A stretch of 52,164 nt of DNA from Pseudomonadota bacterium. GTDB taxonomy: Bacteria > Pseudomonadota > Gammaproteobacteria > Xanthomonadales > Rhodanobacteraceae. Shown here in pieces: positions 1 through 7,652 of the stretch (positions are counted from its first letter, which is position 1; each line of letters begins with the position of its first letter). Under the pieces are notes generated by a model. That model was given only the letters and a program-made list of their open reading frames with translations, made no database searches and had not been told where the DNA came from. The stretch covers positions 1-52,164 of the forward strand of contig JAFEDX010000200.1 in assembly GCA_018241365.1 (NCBI GenBank). Direction: 5' to 3'. A program made the position numbers and the translations under genes.

Positions 1-342
1 GTCCGTCGACCAGCGCTGGTCCGGTGCCTCGGCACGTGATGGCAGCGCTTCGATGCGCGGTCGCTGTCCGATCGCACGCTTGACCTGCCAGCCCTTGAGC
101 TGGAAGATCCGCTGCACCGTGTTCTTGTTCATCCCCAGCAACCCCGCGACGGTGCGATAGCCAAAGGAAGGCTCGGCCTCGATCATGGCTTTAATGGGCG
201 TCGCCAGTTCTTGATTGACCCGCGGCGGCGCCTTCGTGGGCCGGTAGTACACGTTGCGCCGCGCCACGCCGAACCAGCGGCACAGCTTCACCATCGACAC
301 CTCGAAACCATCGTTCCGCAGTCCCTGCTGGATCGTGACCAT
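1..342 (-). CDS. IS3-family transposase OrfB, N-terminal part (cut by window edge)
   Basis: This is the second frame of the IS3 transposase and would carry the DDE integrase core that cuts and joins DNA. Only the first 114 codons are in the window. They begin MVTIQQGLRNDGFEVSMVKL and contain the HTH_21-like stretch FGYRTVAGLLGMNKNTVQRI, followed by RWSTD, the usual lead-in to the catalytic core, which lies beyond position 1. The ATG at 342 overlaps the OrfA stop as TGATG and is in the -1 frame relative to OrfA. In this family the active protein is normally an OrfAB fusion made by frameshifting, with free OrfB a minor product. It is not a degenerate copy as far as visible. Confidence 0.85.
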   Translation of the reverse strand, partial: MVTIQQGLRNDGFEVSMVKLCRWFGVARRNVYYRPTKAPPRVNQELATPIKAMIEAEPSFGYRTVAGLLGMNKNTVQRIFQLKGWQVKRAIGQRPRIEALPSRAEAPDQRWSTD

Positions 343-656
343 CAGGTCTCGTCCTTGCCCAGCAGGGACTCCAATTTTTTTCGGGCGCGCAACTCCAACA
401 TGGCTTCACCGTAGGCTTCCTGCAAATCCTTCAGCTGCCGCTCGTACTGCTCACGCACGTCCTCGGGTTTGGCCCGCAGCGCGTTCTCCATCCCGCGCTT
501 GCCGTCCTCCACCCAGCTTTCAATCTCCGAGGGCGGAATGTCGAACTGCCGGCTGGCCTCCGCCACCGTCGTCTTGCCCTGGATGATCTCCAGCACCAGT
601 GCCGACTTCCGCCGCGCCGTCCAACGCTTGATCTCTTCTTCCATCACGATGCTCAT
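342..656 (-). CDS. IS3-family transposase OrfA
   Basis: This 104-residue protein is the DNA-binding helix-turn-helix part of the IS3 transposase. Residues 15-60 form the HTH (RKSALVLEIIQGKTTVAEAS then EIESWVEDGK), followed by a charged helix (about residues 65-100) of the kind that makes a leucine-zipper multimerisation region in OrfA proteins. The start is set by GAGGAG eight bases before the ATG. Near the 3' end the frame reads CGA AAA AAA, giving an A7 run at 375-381 suited to -1 slippage into OrfB. Confidence 0.85.
   Translation of the reverse strand: MSIVMEEEIKRWTARRKSALVLEIIQGKTTVAEASRQFDIPPSEIESWVEDGKRGMENALRAKPEDVREQYERQLKDLQEAYGEAMLELRARKKLESLLGKDET
375..381 (-). promoter_or_regulatory. 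A7 programmed -1 frameshift site of the IS transposase
   Basis: On the minus strand the heptamer A-AAA-AAA is in the OrfA frame in the classical X-XXY-YYZ arrangement, 11 codons before the OrfA stop. Slipping back one base leads into the OrfB frame without a stop codon between. A-rich slippery heptamers are the known frameshift signal of IS3 elements. Stimulating structures were not assessed. Confidence 0.6.
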
Positions 657-692
657 GGTGTCTCCTCTTCACGATAACACCTGAGCAGAAAT

Positions 693-965
693 TCACTGGG
701 TCATTACAACGCCATCCACGGTATCGCCGGCGGCGATCGCACGACCCGTGGGCGTCTTGCCGTAGTTCGCACCGACAGCTTTGACCTGGTCGAGCAGCTT
801 GTCGTAGGTGGCGAGGCGATCGAGCGGATCAAGATCCTTGCTGGCGTTCGTCAACGCCTCGTGCACATTCTGGATCCTGTTTTGGGCAGCTTGTTGCGGG
901 TCGCCACAGCCGGCGAGCAGCAGGCCCACAACCAGGACAGGGATGATGCGGATCTTGATGCTCAT
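693..965 (-). pseudogene. Small lipoprotein, probably 3'-truncated by the IS element
   Basis: The 90-residue product opens with a lipoprotein signal peptide: a basic N-terminus, the hydrophobic stretch IIPVLVVGLLLAGC, and a lipobox LAGC with Cys20 as the acylated residue. The rest is a mostly helical, charged domain with no family I recognise. The start is supported by GAGGAA upstream of the ATG. The last residues (VVMTQ and the stop codon) are encoded by sequence that appears to belong to the IS end, so the native C-terminus is probably lost. It may still be made as a short lipoprotein. If the IS boundary is misplaced, it would be an intact small gene instead. Confidence 0.6.
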
Positions 966-1089
966 GGCGAATTCCTCGTGGGAAACGACGGCTTGCTGGT
1001 TGCGATGCGAGGCACGCGTGTCGTGCGATGTCGAACCGGGTATCCGGCACGCCTACGCGCTGCGCGAAAACGGGAGGTTGCCAATCGGC

Positions 1090-1467
1090 TCAGGTCGGGA
1101 CCTTGCTCTTGTACCAATACGGCCCGTTCTTGACGCGCCATGTGCCGAATGCCGCAAACGCCGCGATCACCAGTGACGCGGGCCAGTAGAACGGCAACAC
1201 CACCAGCGCAACGATGATCGGCAGGACGATGCCGAAGGCGATCACCGGCCCCTTGCTTGTCATGACGCCGTTGGCGTTGGTGGCGTACCCGCGCATGGCG
1301 TTGCAGCCGGTGCAGACGCTGGCGTCCTTGTGCAAGGGCGTCATGCAGAACGGGCACTGGATCTGGTCCGGGCCGACGGTCACGGGCACTGGCGCGCCGC
1401 ATTTCGGGCAGGCGGCTGCAGAGTCGGAGATCTGGCTGCCGCAGTCTTTGCATTGGATCAGGCTCAT
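1090..1467 (-). CDS. Double zinc-ribbon membrane protein
   Basis: The product (125 residues from the ATG at 1467) has two zinc ribbons in its first half: CKDC (Cys6/Cys9) with CPKC (Cys20/Cys23), then CPFC with CTGC. The second half has two hydrophobic segments (VIAFGIVLPIIVALVVLPFY and SLVIAAFAAFGTW) forming a membrane hairpin. Such proteins are usually inner-membrane proteins with a cytoplasmic zinc domain; the function is unknown. The ATG is preceded by AAAGGAG, a strong ribosome site, which rules out the longer in-frame start. It lies in a same-strand series of small envelope genes. Confidence 0.75.
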   Translation of the reverse strand: MSLIQCKDCGSQISDSAAACPKCGAPVPVTVGPDQIQCPFCMTPLHKDASVCTGCNAMRGYATNANGVMTSKGPVIAFGIVLPIIVALVVLPFYWPASLVIAAFAAFGTWRVKNGPYWYKSKVPT

Positions 1468-1504
1468 GGAACGTTCTCCTTTGATTTTGTTTTGTGCTGC
1501 GCCC

Positions 1505-1732
1505 TCACATGCTGGCGACCGCTCCGGCAAAGATGGCCAGCACCCCGAAAAATATCAGCGCCACGGAAAGGATCTTGAGGACTCCCTCGAACAGGCCGGA
1601 AGCGATGGATTTCCCGAAACTGTCGAACTCCTCGACACCGGCTTCATTGCGCCGATAGAACGCGCGGCGGCGCACGTACAAACCCACCAAGTACCCGGCC
1701 AACATGAGCAGCACTCCCGCGAAGATTTCCAT
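1505..1732 (-). CDS. Small two-span membrane protein
   Basis: This 75-residue protein starts MEIFAGVLLMLAGYLVGLYV, has a basic loop (RRRAFYRRNE), an amphipathic middle, and a second span (ILSVALIFFGVLAIFAGAVA) at the C-terminus. Two membrane segments with a basic loop suggest both ends face the periplasm, but this is inference. AAGGCGGAA lies just before the ATG. A much longer in-frame reading upstream is only the shadow of the neighbouring lipoprotein gene. No family recognised. Confidence 0.65.
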   Translation of the reverse strand: MEIFAGVLLMLAGYLVGLYVRRRAFYRRNEAGVEEFDSFGKSIASGLFEGVLKILSVALIFFGVLAIFAGAVASM

Positions 1733-1803
1733 GGTTCCGCCTTGTCGAATTGTTTGAGAAGCTGCGTGCGGCAGCGCGAGATGCGTGGGGTTCGCAGCCT
1801 TGG

Positions 1804-2097
1804 CTACTTCGTCTTGGTGAGCTTGATTCCACCCGGTCCCGAGATCGAACCATCGGAATTGATCGTCAGCACTTGCGCAGCGCCGCCCGGCAGGACGAAC
1901 TTCACCTTGTTGCCATCCACCTCGTACTTCAGTTCCATGCTCGCTCCCATGGCGTTCATTTCGACCTTGCCGTTGGGCTGGAAGGTGTAGCTGGTGATGC
2001 CCATGGGGTCCGAGTAGGTGCCGTTGAGTCCGCCGCCGCAGGCGGCAAGCAGCAGCGTGGCGAGCAGGGCGGATGCGAGTTTGGCCTTGATGTTCAT
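1804..2097 (-). CDS. Small lipoprotein, hypothetical
   Basis: The 97-residue product has a typical lipoprotein signal (KLASALLATLLLAAC, lipobox LAAC, Cys20) followed by a compact beta-rich domain of about 75 residues. The pattern NGTYSDPMGITSYTFQPNGK resembles small beta-sandwich lipoproteins that read like 'added residue' domains, but I cannot assign a family. It ends in KLTKTK. GGAGA precedes the ATG. The gene lies 28 bases downstream of the FG-GAP-like gene and is probably co-transcribed. Confidence 0.75.
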   Translation of the reverse strand: MNIKAKLASALLATLLLAACGGGLNGTYSDPMGITSYTFQPNGKVEMNAMGASMELKYEVDGNKVKFVLPGGAAQVLTINSDGSISGPGGIKLTKTK

Positions 2098-2125
2098 GCA
2101 ATGTCTCCGGTGGTGGAATGGCGAC

Positions 2126-3544
2126 TCAGTAGCGGTAGCAACCCGAAAGCGCGGCGCGTGTGGCAGCAGTGGAATTGGTCATTGAAATCTGGCCCTGCAT
2201 GTCGCCGTTGAGGCGCAGGTACGCGGTGGTAACGTGCGGCGCGATCGCGCGCGAGGTGGCGTCGGTACCGCGATGCGCCAGCCACTGCGGCAACTGCGAG
2301 TCCGACAGGTATGTCATCCACAGCGTGGCGTCGCGGTTGGCAGGACTCATCGGCACGTTGACGGTCCAGCCGTTGAACACCCAGGTCAGGGTGGTGGCTT
2401 GCGATGCGCGCGGCATCTTCAGCAGCATCGCCAGTACAGGCTTGCCCTGATCACAGAACACGCTCACTGATTTGATGACCGAATCGATCGGCACGACCAG
2501 CGCCAACGTGCGGCCCGCGGCGGCACGTGTTTCCCACGCCGGCGCGTGAAACTGCGGCAGATCAGCCTTCGGGATCTCGTAATCCTTGCCGTTCCAGATC
2601 CAGACCGGACTGTTGCTGTCGAATTGCAGGTCGTGCATGCCGAGGTGCATCGAGGGCAACACCGCAATTTCGGTGAAATTCGGCAGCCCGATCTGCTTGT
2701 GGGCGTACCCCTGCGCGGTCGCCATCACGATGATGCCGCTGCAACCCGCCGAACCGCAGGCGCCTGTGGCGTAGCTGTACTGGACGATCAGGTCGGCGCG
2801 GCCATCGTCGTTGAGGTCGGCCAATGCCATCGAGTAAAGCGGCTCGCTTGCATGCCCCGGCAATGGTTGCGTGATGTCGTCACCGGCCGCACGCTGGATC
2901 GCGGCAGCCTGGGCCGGCGTCGGCTTGGTGGCACCGCTGTCGAAATTGATGGAGCGTGGCTTCGCCGTCGTTCGCGGAACCGTGGTGGCTGGTGCTGCGG
3001 TCACGGCTATCGCGTGCAGGCGCACGCTGCCGGGTTGCGCGAGATCACGCGGTTGCTGCTGCGGAAATCCCATGTCGGCACGCACCGCCCATTCACGCAA
3101 CTTGCGCGGCAATGCGTCCCAGCGGGGTGTCGTTGCGGGATCGGCGAGCACGTAGATGTCGATGCGTCCGCCGCCGTGGATCGCCGCGATCACGGTGCCG
3201 GAGGCAAGATCCACATCCAGCATCGCGTCCTGTTCGGTGCCCATGTGTGGCGCGTTGCCGGCCAGCACCAGATGGCAGTCGGCCAGTTCAACCGGCCCCG
3301 TCACGTCAAGGTTGCGGTTGAGGTGCAGGGCCGCGTTGCCCGGCAGGCGTGCAAGGATGGTCGCCAGCGCGGGTGCGTCCAGCACGTCGGCGTCACCACG
3401 GTACTTGCCGGCGTAGGACTGCAGGCTTGCCAGTTTGCCGCCGCAGGCTGCCGATGCGTTGAATGCAAGCGCGGCGAGCGCCAGCAGCAGTGTTGCGAGC
3501 ACGCCACGCGTGGTGCAGGCAGCAGCGTTTCGGCGCTTGGTCAT
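2126..3544 (-). CDS. Secreted FG-GAP/VCBS-like protein, hypothetical
   Basis: This 472-residue protein has a Sec signal peptide (GVLATLLLALAALAFNASA, then ACGG). Near residue 240 it has a calcium-loop motif LNDDGRADLIVQYS followed by CGSAGCSG, a combination found in FG-GAP-like exported proteins where the two Cys could form a disulfide. The N-terminal third reads as a separate beta-rich domain (residues 35-165). The C-terminal part is rich in beta strands and ends LSGCYRY. A strong ribosome site (CAGGAGAA) supports the ATG. Its role is unknown; calcium binding and a periplasmic or surface location are inferences. It lies 25 bases behind the small membrane gene. Confidence 0.7.
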   Translation of the reverse strand: MTKRRNAAACTTRGVLATLLLALAALAFNASAACGGKLASLQSYAGKYRGDADVLDAPALATILARLPGNAALHLNRNLDVTGPVELADCHLVLAGNAPHMGTEQDAMLDVDLASGTVIAAIHGGGRIDIYVLADPATTPRWDALPRKLREWAVRADMGFPQQQPRDLAQPGSVRLHAIAVTAAPATTVPRTTAKPRSINFDSGATKPTPAQAAAIQRAAGDDITQPLPGHASEPLYSMALADLNDDGRADLIVQYSYATGACGSAGCSGIIVMATAQGYAHKQIGLPNFTEIAVLPSMHLGMHDLQFDSNSPVWIWNGKDYEIPKADLPQFHAPAWETRAAAGRTLALVVPIDSVIKSVSVFCDQGKPVLAMLLKMPRASQATTLTWVFNGWTVNVPMSPANRDATLWMTYLSDSQLPQWLAHRGTDATSRAIAPHVTTAYLRLNGDMQGQISMTNSTAATRAALSGCYRY

Positions 3545-3569
3545 GCCTTGTTCTCCTGCAGCATCGCGT

Positions 3570-3869
3570 TCAGTCCCACGGCCAGCCCGCCATCAGCGCG
3601 TACGCCACCGGCAGCCCGACCAGCAGCAGCGCGATGGCTGCGAGCAGGTAGCGCAGTGCACCCGGCCGCATCGAGACGCGGTAGCGGACGAATTCCGCTT
3701 CCGGCAGGCGCGCTTCCGCGGTGTCCGCATGCTCTCGCTGCAGGCGCCGGTATTCGGTGTGTGCGCGCTGCTCGCCATCGCCGTGGTGCCAGCTCCACGC
3801 CAACCACGCCTTGAAGCCGAGGGCAAACGCCCCGGCAACACACGCCACCATCAGCCATGTACCGATCAT
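3570..3869 (-). CDS. Small membrane protein with central charged segment
   Basis: From the ATG at 3869 the product is 99 residues: a first span (MIGTWLMVACVAGAFALGFKAWLAW), a charged helical linker (GEQRAHTEYRRLQREHADTAEARLPEAE), and a second span (LRYLLAAIALLLVGLPVAYALMAG). The longer in-frame start gives a basic, proline-rich N-terminus that does not look like protein; the chosen ATG has GAGGGA in front of it. It is the first gene of the minus-strand cluster and is divergent from the kinase gene at 4082. No family recognised. Confidence 0.65.
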   Translation of the reverse strand: MIGTWLMVACVAGAFALGFKAWLAWSWHHGDGEQRAHTEYRRLQREHADTAEARLPEAEFVRYRVSMRPGALRYLLAAIALLLVGLPVAYALMAGWPWD

Positions 3870-4081
3870 GTGTCGTGGTCCCTCGCATCGCCGCAGGTGC
3901 CTCTCCGGTTGTCGCGATGGCCGTGGTTGGCCGGCCGCCATTGGGCGCCGGCGCAAGGTGGAAGTCGTCACGGCGGTCTAACGGATCACTAACGTCACCG
4001 TCCGGACAATCCAGATGCCGCGCGTGGAGCTTGGGGTTGCGGCAAAATCGCGTTTCGACAGCAAGGATCGGAGAAGGGCGG

Positions 4082-6805
4082 ATGGAGCATCCGGATCGAC
4101 CGCTGTATCGCTACCGCTTCGACGATGCCGAGTACGACGAGGCACGCACCGCGCTGTACGTAGGCGGACAGCGGGTGGAGCTGGAACAGCGTCCATTGCG
4201 GGTATTGGCCTTGCTGCTGCAGCACGTGGACGAAGTCGTGCCGCGTGCGGAGTTGTTCGACAAGGTGTGGGAAGGCCGACCCACGGTCGACAACGTGTTG
4301 GCGAATGCGGTCGCGAAACTGCGCAAGGCGCTGGGCGAACGCGCCGGCGCGCGCATCATCAACGTGCCGAGGGTGGGCTATCGGCTATGTGGCCCGGTCG
4401 AACGCATCGTGGCGGGACGGCGTTCTTCGGCGCCGTTCAAGCTCGAAGCGGGGCAGGTGGTGCCGGGTCGCGAACATTTCATCCTGCGCGAGTGCCTTGA
4501 CCCTGCGGCAGGTGGATCGGTGTGGCTGGTGCGCCACGACAAGACCGGTGAGCAACGCGTGTACAAGTTCGCCAGCGACGGCGATCGCATCGACGGGCTG
4601 AAGCGCGAAGTCACGATCCATCGGCTGTTGCGCGAAAGCCTCGGCGAACGCGAGGACCTGGTGCGCATCGTCGACTGGAATTTCGATGAGCCACCGTGCT
4701 GGTTGCAATCGGAATACGCGGGTCGCGATCTCGCGAGCTGGGCGAAAGAGGATGCGGCGCTGGCCGACGCATCGTGTGAAGCACGCATCGCCTGGTTCCT
4801 GCAAATTGCCGGTGCGGTCGCTGCCGCGCACAACGCCGGTGTGCTGCACAAGGACCTGAAACCTTCCAACGTGCTGGTCGCGCCGCGCGGCGATGGCTGG
4901 CAATTCCGGGTCGCGGATTTCGGCAGCGGGCGACTGCTCGAACCCGGCAAGCTGGAAGAGCTCGGCATCACGCGCATGGGCATGACGGTGACCAGTGCCT
5001 TGCCCACCGATTCCGGCGTGACGCTGCTGTACCTCGCGCCGGAAGTGCTGGCAGGCAGCGCGCCATCCGTGCAGAGCGATGTGTATGCGTTGGGGCTGAT
5101 CCTGTTCCAGATGGTCACGGGTGATTTCCGCCGCACGCTGGCGCCGGGCTGGCGCCAGGGTATCGACGACGACTTGTTGTGCGAAGACATCGCGGCGGCG
5201 ACCAACGGCGATCCCGCGCACCGGTTGGCGAGCGTGGACGCATTGGTGCAACGGTTGCTCAGTCGTGACGCGCGTGCCATCGAACGGCAGCGCCTGCGGG
5301 ATTCCGATGCGCGCGCGCTGGCGGCCGAACGCCTGCTGGAACGCAGCCGCGCGCGCCGGCCGTGGCTGGTCGCGGCGATCGCATTGCTGGTGTTGGGGCT
5401 TGTCACCAGCCTGTGGCAGATCCGGCGCGTGCGCGCCGCGCAGGCGGAAGCGCAACAGCAAGCATCGCGTGCCGAGGCGACGAACAGTTTCCTCAACGAA
5501 TATCTGCTCGGTGCCGGTTTTGGCACGCATTCGCCAGCGTGGAATGAACGCAACCCGCGATTGAGTGAAATCCTGGATGTAACAGCCGCGAAAGTCGATG
5601 AGCGCTTCGCCAGGGAGCCGCTGTTGCGAACGACCCTGCACCAGACTTTGGCGCAGGCGTATCGAAGCACCAACGATTACGCGAAAGCCGCCGTGCAAAT
5701 CCAGGCCGCGGTGGATGGTTGGCAAGGCCTGGTGGGCGCTGCAGACAGGCGGACCATCATTGCGCAATACCAGCTCGCCCAGGCGCTGGCGTATCTGTCA
5801 CGCTTCAAGGACGCCGAGGCCTTGCTCGATCGCGCCGACAAGGCGGCGGGCGCGCGACGCAACGAGGCGTCCGAAATTGCGCTGAATGCCCATCTTGCAC
5901 GCGCCGACGTGGCCTACCAGCAGTTGAAACCCGGCCAGGCGTTGCCCGAGTACCAGTCGGCCGATCGCCTGCAGCGGCTGGTGCAACCGCAGAACACGTT
6001 GATGTCGGCGCACATCCTGTTGGCGATCGCGGGTTGCAACCTGCGAACCGGAAATCCGAAGGCGGCCGAAGTCGCGGCGCGCAGGGTTCTTGCCGGTCCA
6101 CCCTACACCCGGGAGTCGATCGGGCTGGGTGCGTTCGCTGCCGCACGCATGCGGCTCGGCGATGCGTTGCGTGGTCAGGGCAAATATCAGCAAGCCATCC
6201 CGGTGATGCAGCAGGCACTCGCCGATTACGAACAATCCGAAGGCGCCGACAGCCAGGGCGCGATCATCGTGCTCAGCCGTTTGAGCCATCTTCATTCATT
6301 GACGAACGACGACGCCAAGGCGCTCGAACTGCAACGCGATGTCTACGCGCGCGCAGCCAAACACTGGGGCGCGGACAGCCAGTATGCGCTGATCGAATTG
6401 TTGAATCTCGGTTCCAGCGAACACGACACGGGTGACCTGCAGGCCGCCGGGCTGCATTTGCAGCAAGCGGTGGCGGGCCTGGCGAAAGTCAGTGGCGCGA
6501 ACAGTCCCGCCGTGCAGGCCGGGCGCGTGGAGTTGGCGCGCGTGTTGAGCGATGCCGGCCAGAACGACAAGGCGCTGGCGATGCTGGCAGACGTCGATCC
6601 GGTCGCCTATCAGGCCACCACGGCGGATCCTGGCCAGGCCGAGCTGTTGCAGGCGATCCGCGCGAAAATCGAGTTGCGCCTGCATCAGGCCGGTGCCGAA
6701 GCCAGATTGCGCAGCGCGATCGTCGCCATGCAGAAGGCCGGCGTGGCGGCTTCCGAGGTCGATGAATTCCAGAAGGCGCTGGCTGTGGACGTCGGCAAGC
6801 GCTGA
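4082..6805 (+). CDS. Winged-helix / Ser-Thr kinase / TM / TPR signalling protein
   Basis: The 907-residue protein joins four modules. Residues 5-105 are an OmpR/PhoB-type winged helix (RAELFDKVWEGRPTVDNVLA, ending in VPRVGYRL). Residues 120-400 are a eukaryotic-like Ser/Thr kinase with the beta-3 lysine K162 (VYKF), catalytic loop HKDLKPSN with D258, metal-binding DFG at D279 and an APE motif. A single membrane span lies at about 427-447. Residues 460-907 are TPR-type helical repeats, predicted periplasmic. The DNA-binding part alone would be CadC-like. The full set suggests a membrane receptor that senses through TPRs, phosphorylates targets and may bind DNA itself. The start has GGAGAAGG in front of it. 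It is divergent from the envelope-protein cluster to its left. Kinase activity is likely (key residues present); target genes are unknown. Confidence 0.85.
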   Translation: MEHPDRPLYRYRFDDAEYDEARTALYVGGQRVELEQRPLRVLALLLQHVDEVVPRAELFDKVWEGRPTVDNVLANAVAKLRKALGERAGARIINVPRVGYRLCGPVERIVAGRRSSAPFKLEAGQVVPGREHFILRECLDPAAGGSVWLVRHDKTGEQRVYKFASDGDRIDGLKREVTIHRLLRESLGEREDLVRIVDWNFDEPPCWLQSEYAGRDLASWAKEDAALADASCEARIAWFLQIAGAVAAAHNAGVLHKDLKPSNVLVAPRGDGWQFRVADFGSGRLLEPGKLEELGITRMGMTVTSALPTDSGVTLLYLAPEVLAGSAPSVQSDVYALGLILFQMVTGDFRRTLAPGWRQGIDDDLLCEDIAAATNGDPAHRLASVDALVQRLLSRDARAIERQRLRDSDARALAAERLLERSRARRPWLVAAIALLVLGLVTSLWQIRRVRAAQAEAQQQASRAEATNSFLNEYLLGAGFGTHSPAWNERNPRLSEILDVTAAKVDERFAREPLLRTTLHQTLAQAYRSTNDYAKAAVQIQAAVDGWQGLVGAADRRTIIAQYQLAQALAYLSRFKDAEALLDRADKAAGARRNEASEIALNAHLARADVAYQQLKPGQALPEYQSADRLQRLVQPQNTLMSAHILLAIAGCNLRTGNPKAAEVAARRVLAGPPYTRESIGLGAFAAARMRLGDALRGQGKYQQAIPVMQQALADYEQSEGADSQGAIIVLSRLSHLHSLTNDDAKALELQRDVYARAAKHWGADSQYALIELLNLGSSEHDTGDLQAAGLHLQQAVAGLAKVSGANSPAVQAGRVELARVLSDAGQNDKALAMLADVDPVAYQATTADPGQAELLQAIRAKIELRLHQAGAEARLRSAIVAMQKAGVAASEVDEFQKALAVDVGKR

Positions 6806-6821
6806 CGCGGATGGGTGGGTT

Positions 6822-7652
6822 TCAGGCCGGCAGGCTGTCGAGCTTCCGGTCCAGATCCGGGTGTCGTGGCAGGCGGATCAGGAATTCGTCCTGCAGCACG
6901 CTCCTGATTTCGCCCGCGGTGCCCAAGGTTCGCCGCTCAGTCGCGCCGCGCATGATGCGCAGCGTGAATTCCCGGTTGCGCAGCGTCAGTCGCCGGCCTG
7001 CGGGTGCGCGCGCGGCGGTGATCCCCGTGACGAAGTGCGATTCCGGGTGCGTGGACGTCCACCAGTTGCGGACGCGGTAATCGATCGGATACTGCGGCGT
7101 GAGGTCGAAGCGGTACAGCGTCTTCCAGTCGTCGCCGGCGTGGACCTGCAGGCGCCAGTCGTCGGCGTCGCGGCGCTGCAGCCGGAACGCTTCGTGCGGC
7201 GTGGCCTGTGCGATATCGGGAACGACTTCGAGCGGAGCGGTGGGTGTATTGCCGCCGAAGCCGACGTCGGCCAGGCATGATTTTCCGTCGGCTTCGACGC
7301 GCAACAGCATGTGGGTTCGCGCGGTGATCGTGTCTTCCGGTTGTCCCCACAGAACGCGCGCGGCGAGATCGGTGACGACAAACCCGAGCGCGCGCAGGGC
7401 GTCGCTCAGCAGGCGGTTCTGCTCGAAGCAATAGCCGCCGCGATGCTCGTGTACCAATTTGCGTTGTACGGACGCGATGTCCAGCGCCGGCGACACGCCG
7501 AGGAACGGGTCGAGATTTTCAAACGGAATGGTGGCGACGTGCGCGGCCACGATGGTGCGCAGCGTTTGGAGATTCCGCGCCAGGGGTGCGGTTACACCGA
7601 TGCGTTGCAGGTACGCATCGAGATCGATGGCTGGCTGGTCAGTGTCCGGCAT
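6822..7652 (-). CDS. nat: Arylamine N-acetyltransferase
   Basis: This cytoplasmic enzyme moves an acetyl group from acetyl-CoA to arylamines or hydrazines through a Cys intermediate. The 276-residue product has the full triad: C75 in RGGYCFEQN, H114 in ARTHMLLRV and D129 in LADVGFGG. The length matches the bacterial family (about 275-285). The start overlaps the 3' end of the S9 peptidase gene by 14 bases, so the two are probably translated as a unit. The natural substrate is not visible; it could act on a xenobiotic or on a peptidase product. Confidence 0.93.
   Translation of the reverse strand: MPDTDQPAIDLDAYLQRIGVTAPLARNLQTLRTIVAAHVATIPFENLDPFLGVSPALDIASVQRKLVHEHRGGYCFEQNRLLSDALRALGFVVTDLAARVLWGQPEDTITARTHMLLRVEADGKSCLADVGFGGNTPTAPLEVVPDIAQATPHEAFRLQRRDADDWRLQVHAGDDWKTLYRFDLTPQYPIDYRVRNWWTSTHPESHFVTGITAARAPAGRRLTLRNREFTLRIMRGATERRTLGTAGEIRSVLQDEFLIRLPRHPDLDRKLDSLPA

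Larger units (their letters stand above)
1..708 (-). mobile_element. IS3-family insertion sequence, partial (right part only)
   Basis: Two overlapping reading frames of IS3 type (OrfA, then OrfB in the -1 frame) lie on the minus strand and run off the left edge. The outer end is placed near 708 because reading inward on the minus strand the sequence starts TGTAATGACC, a plausible IS3-type TG end, and because the neighbouring lipoprotein frame changes character there. The other end and the target duplication are outside the window, so the boundary is an inference. Confidence 0.75.
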
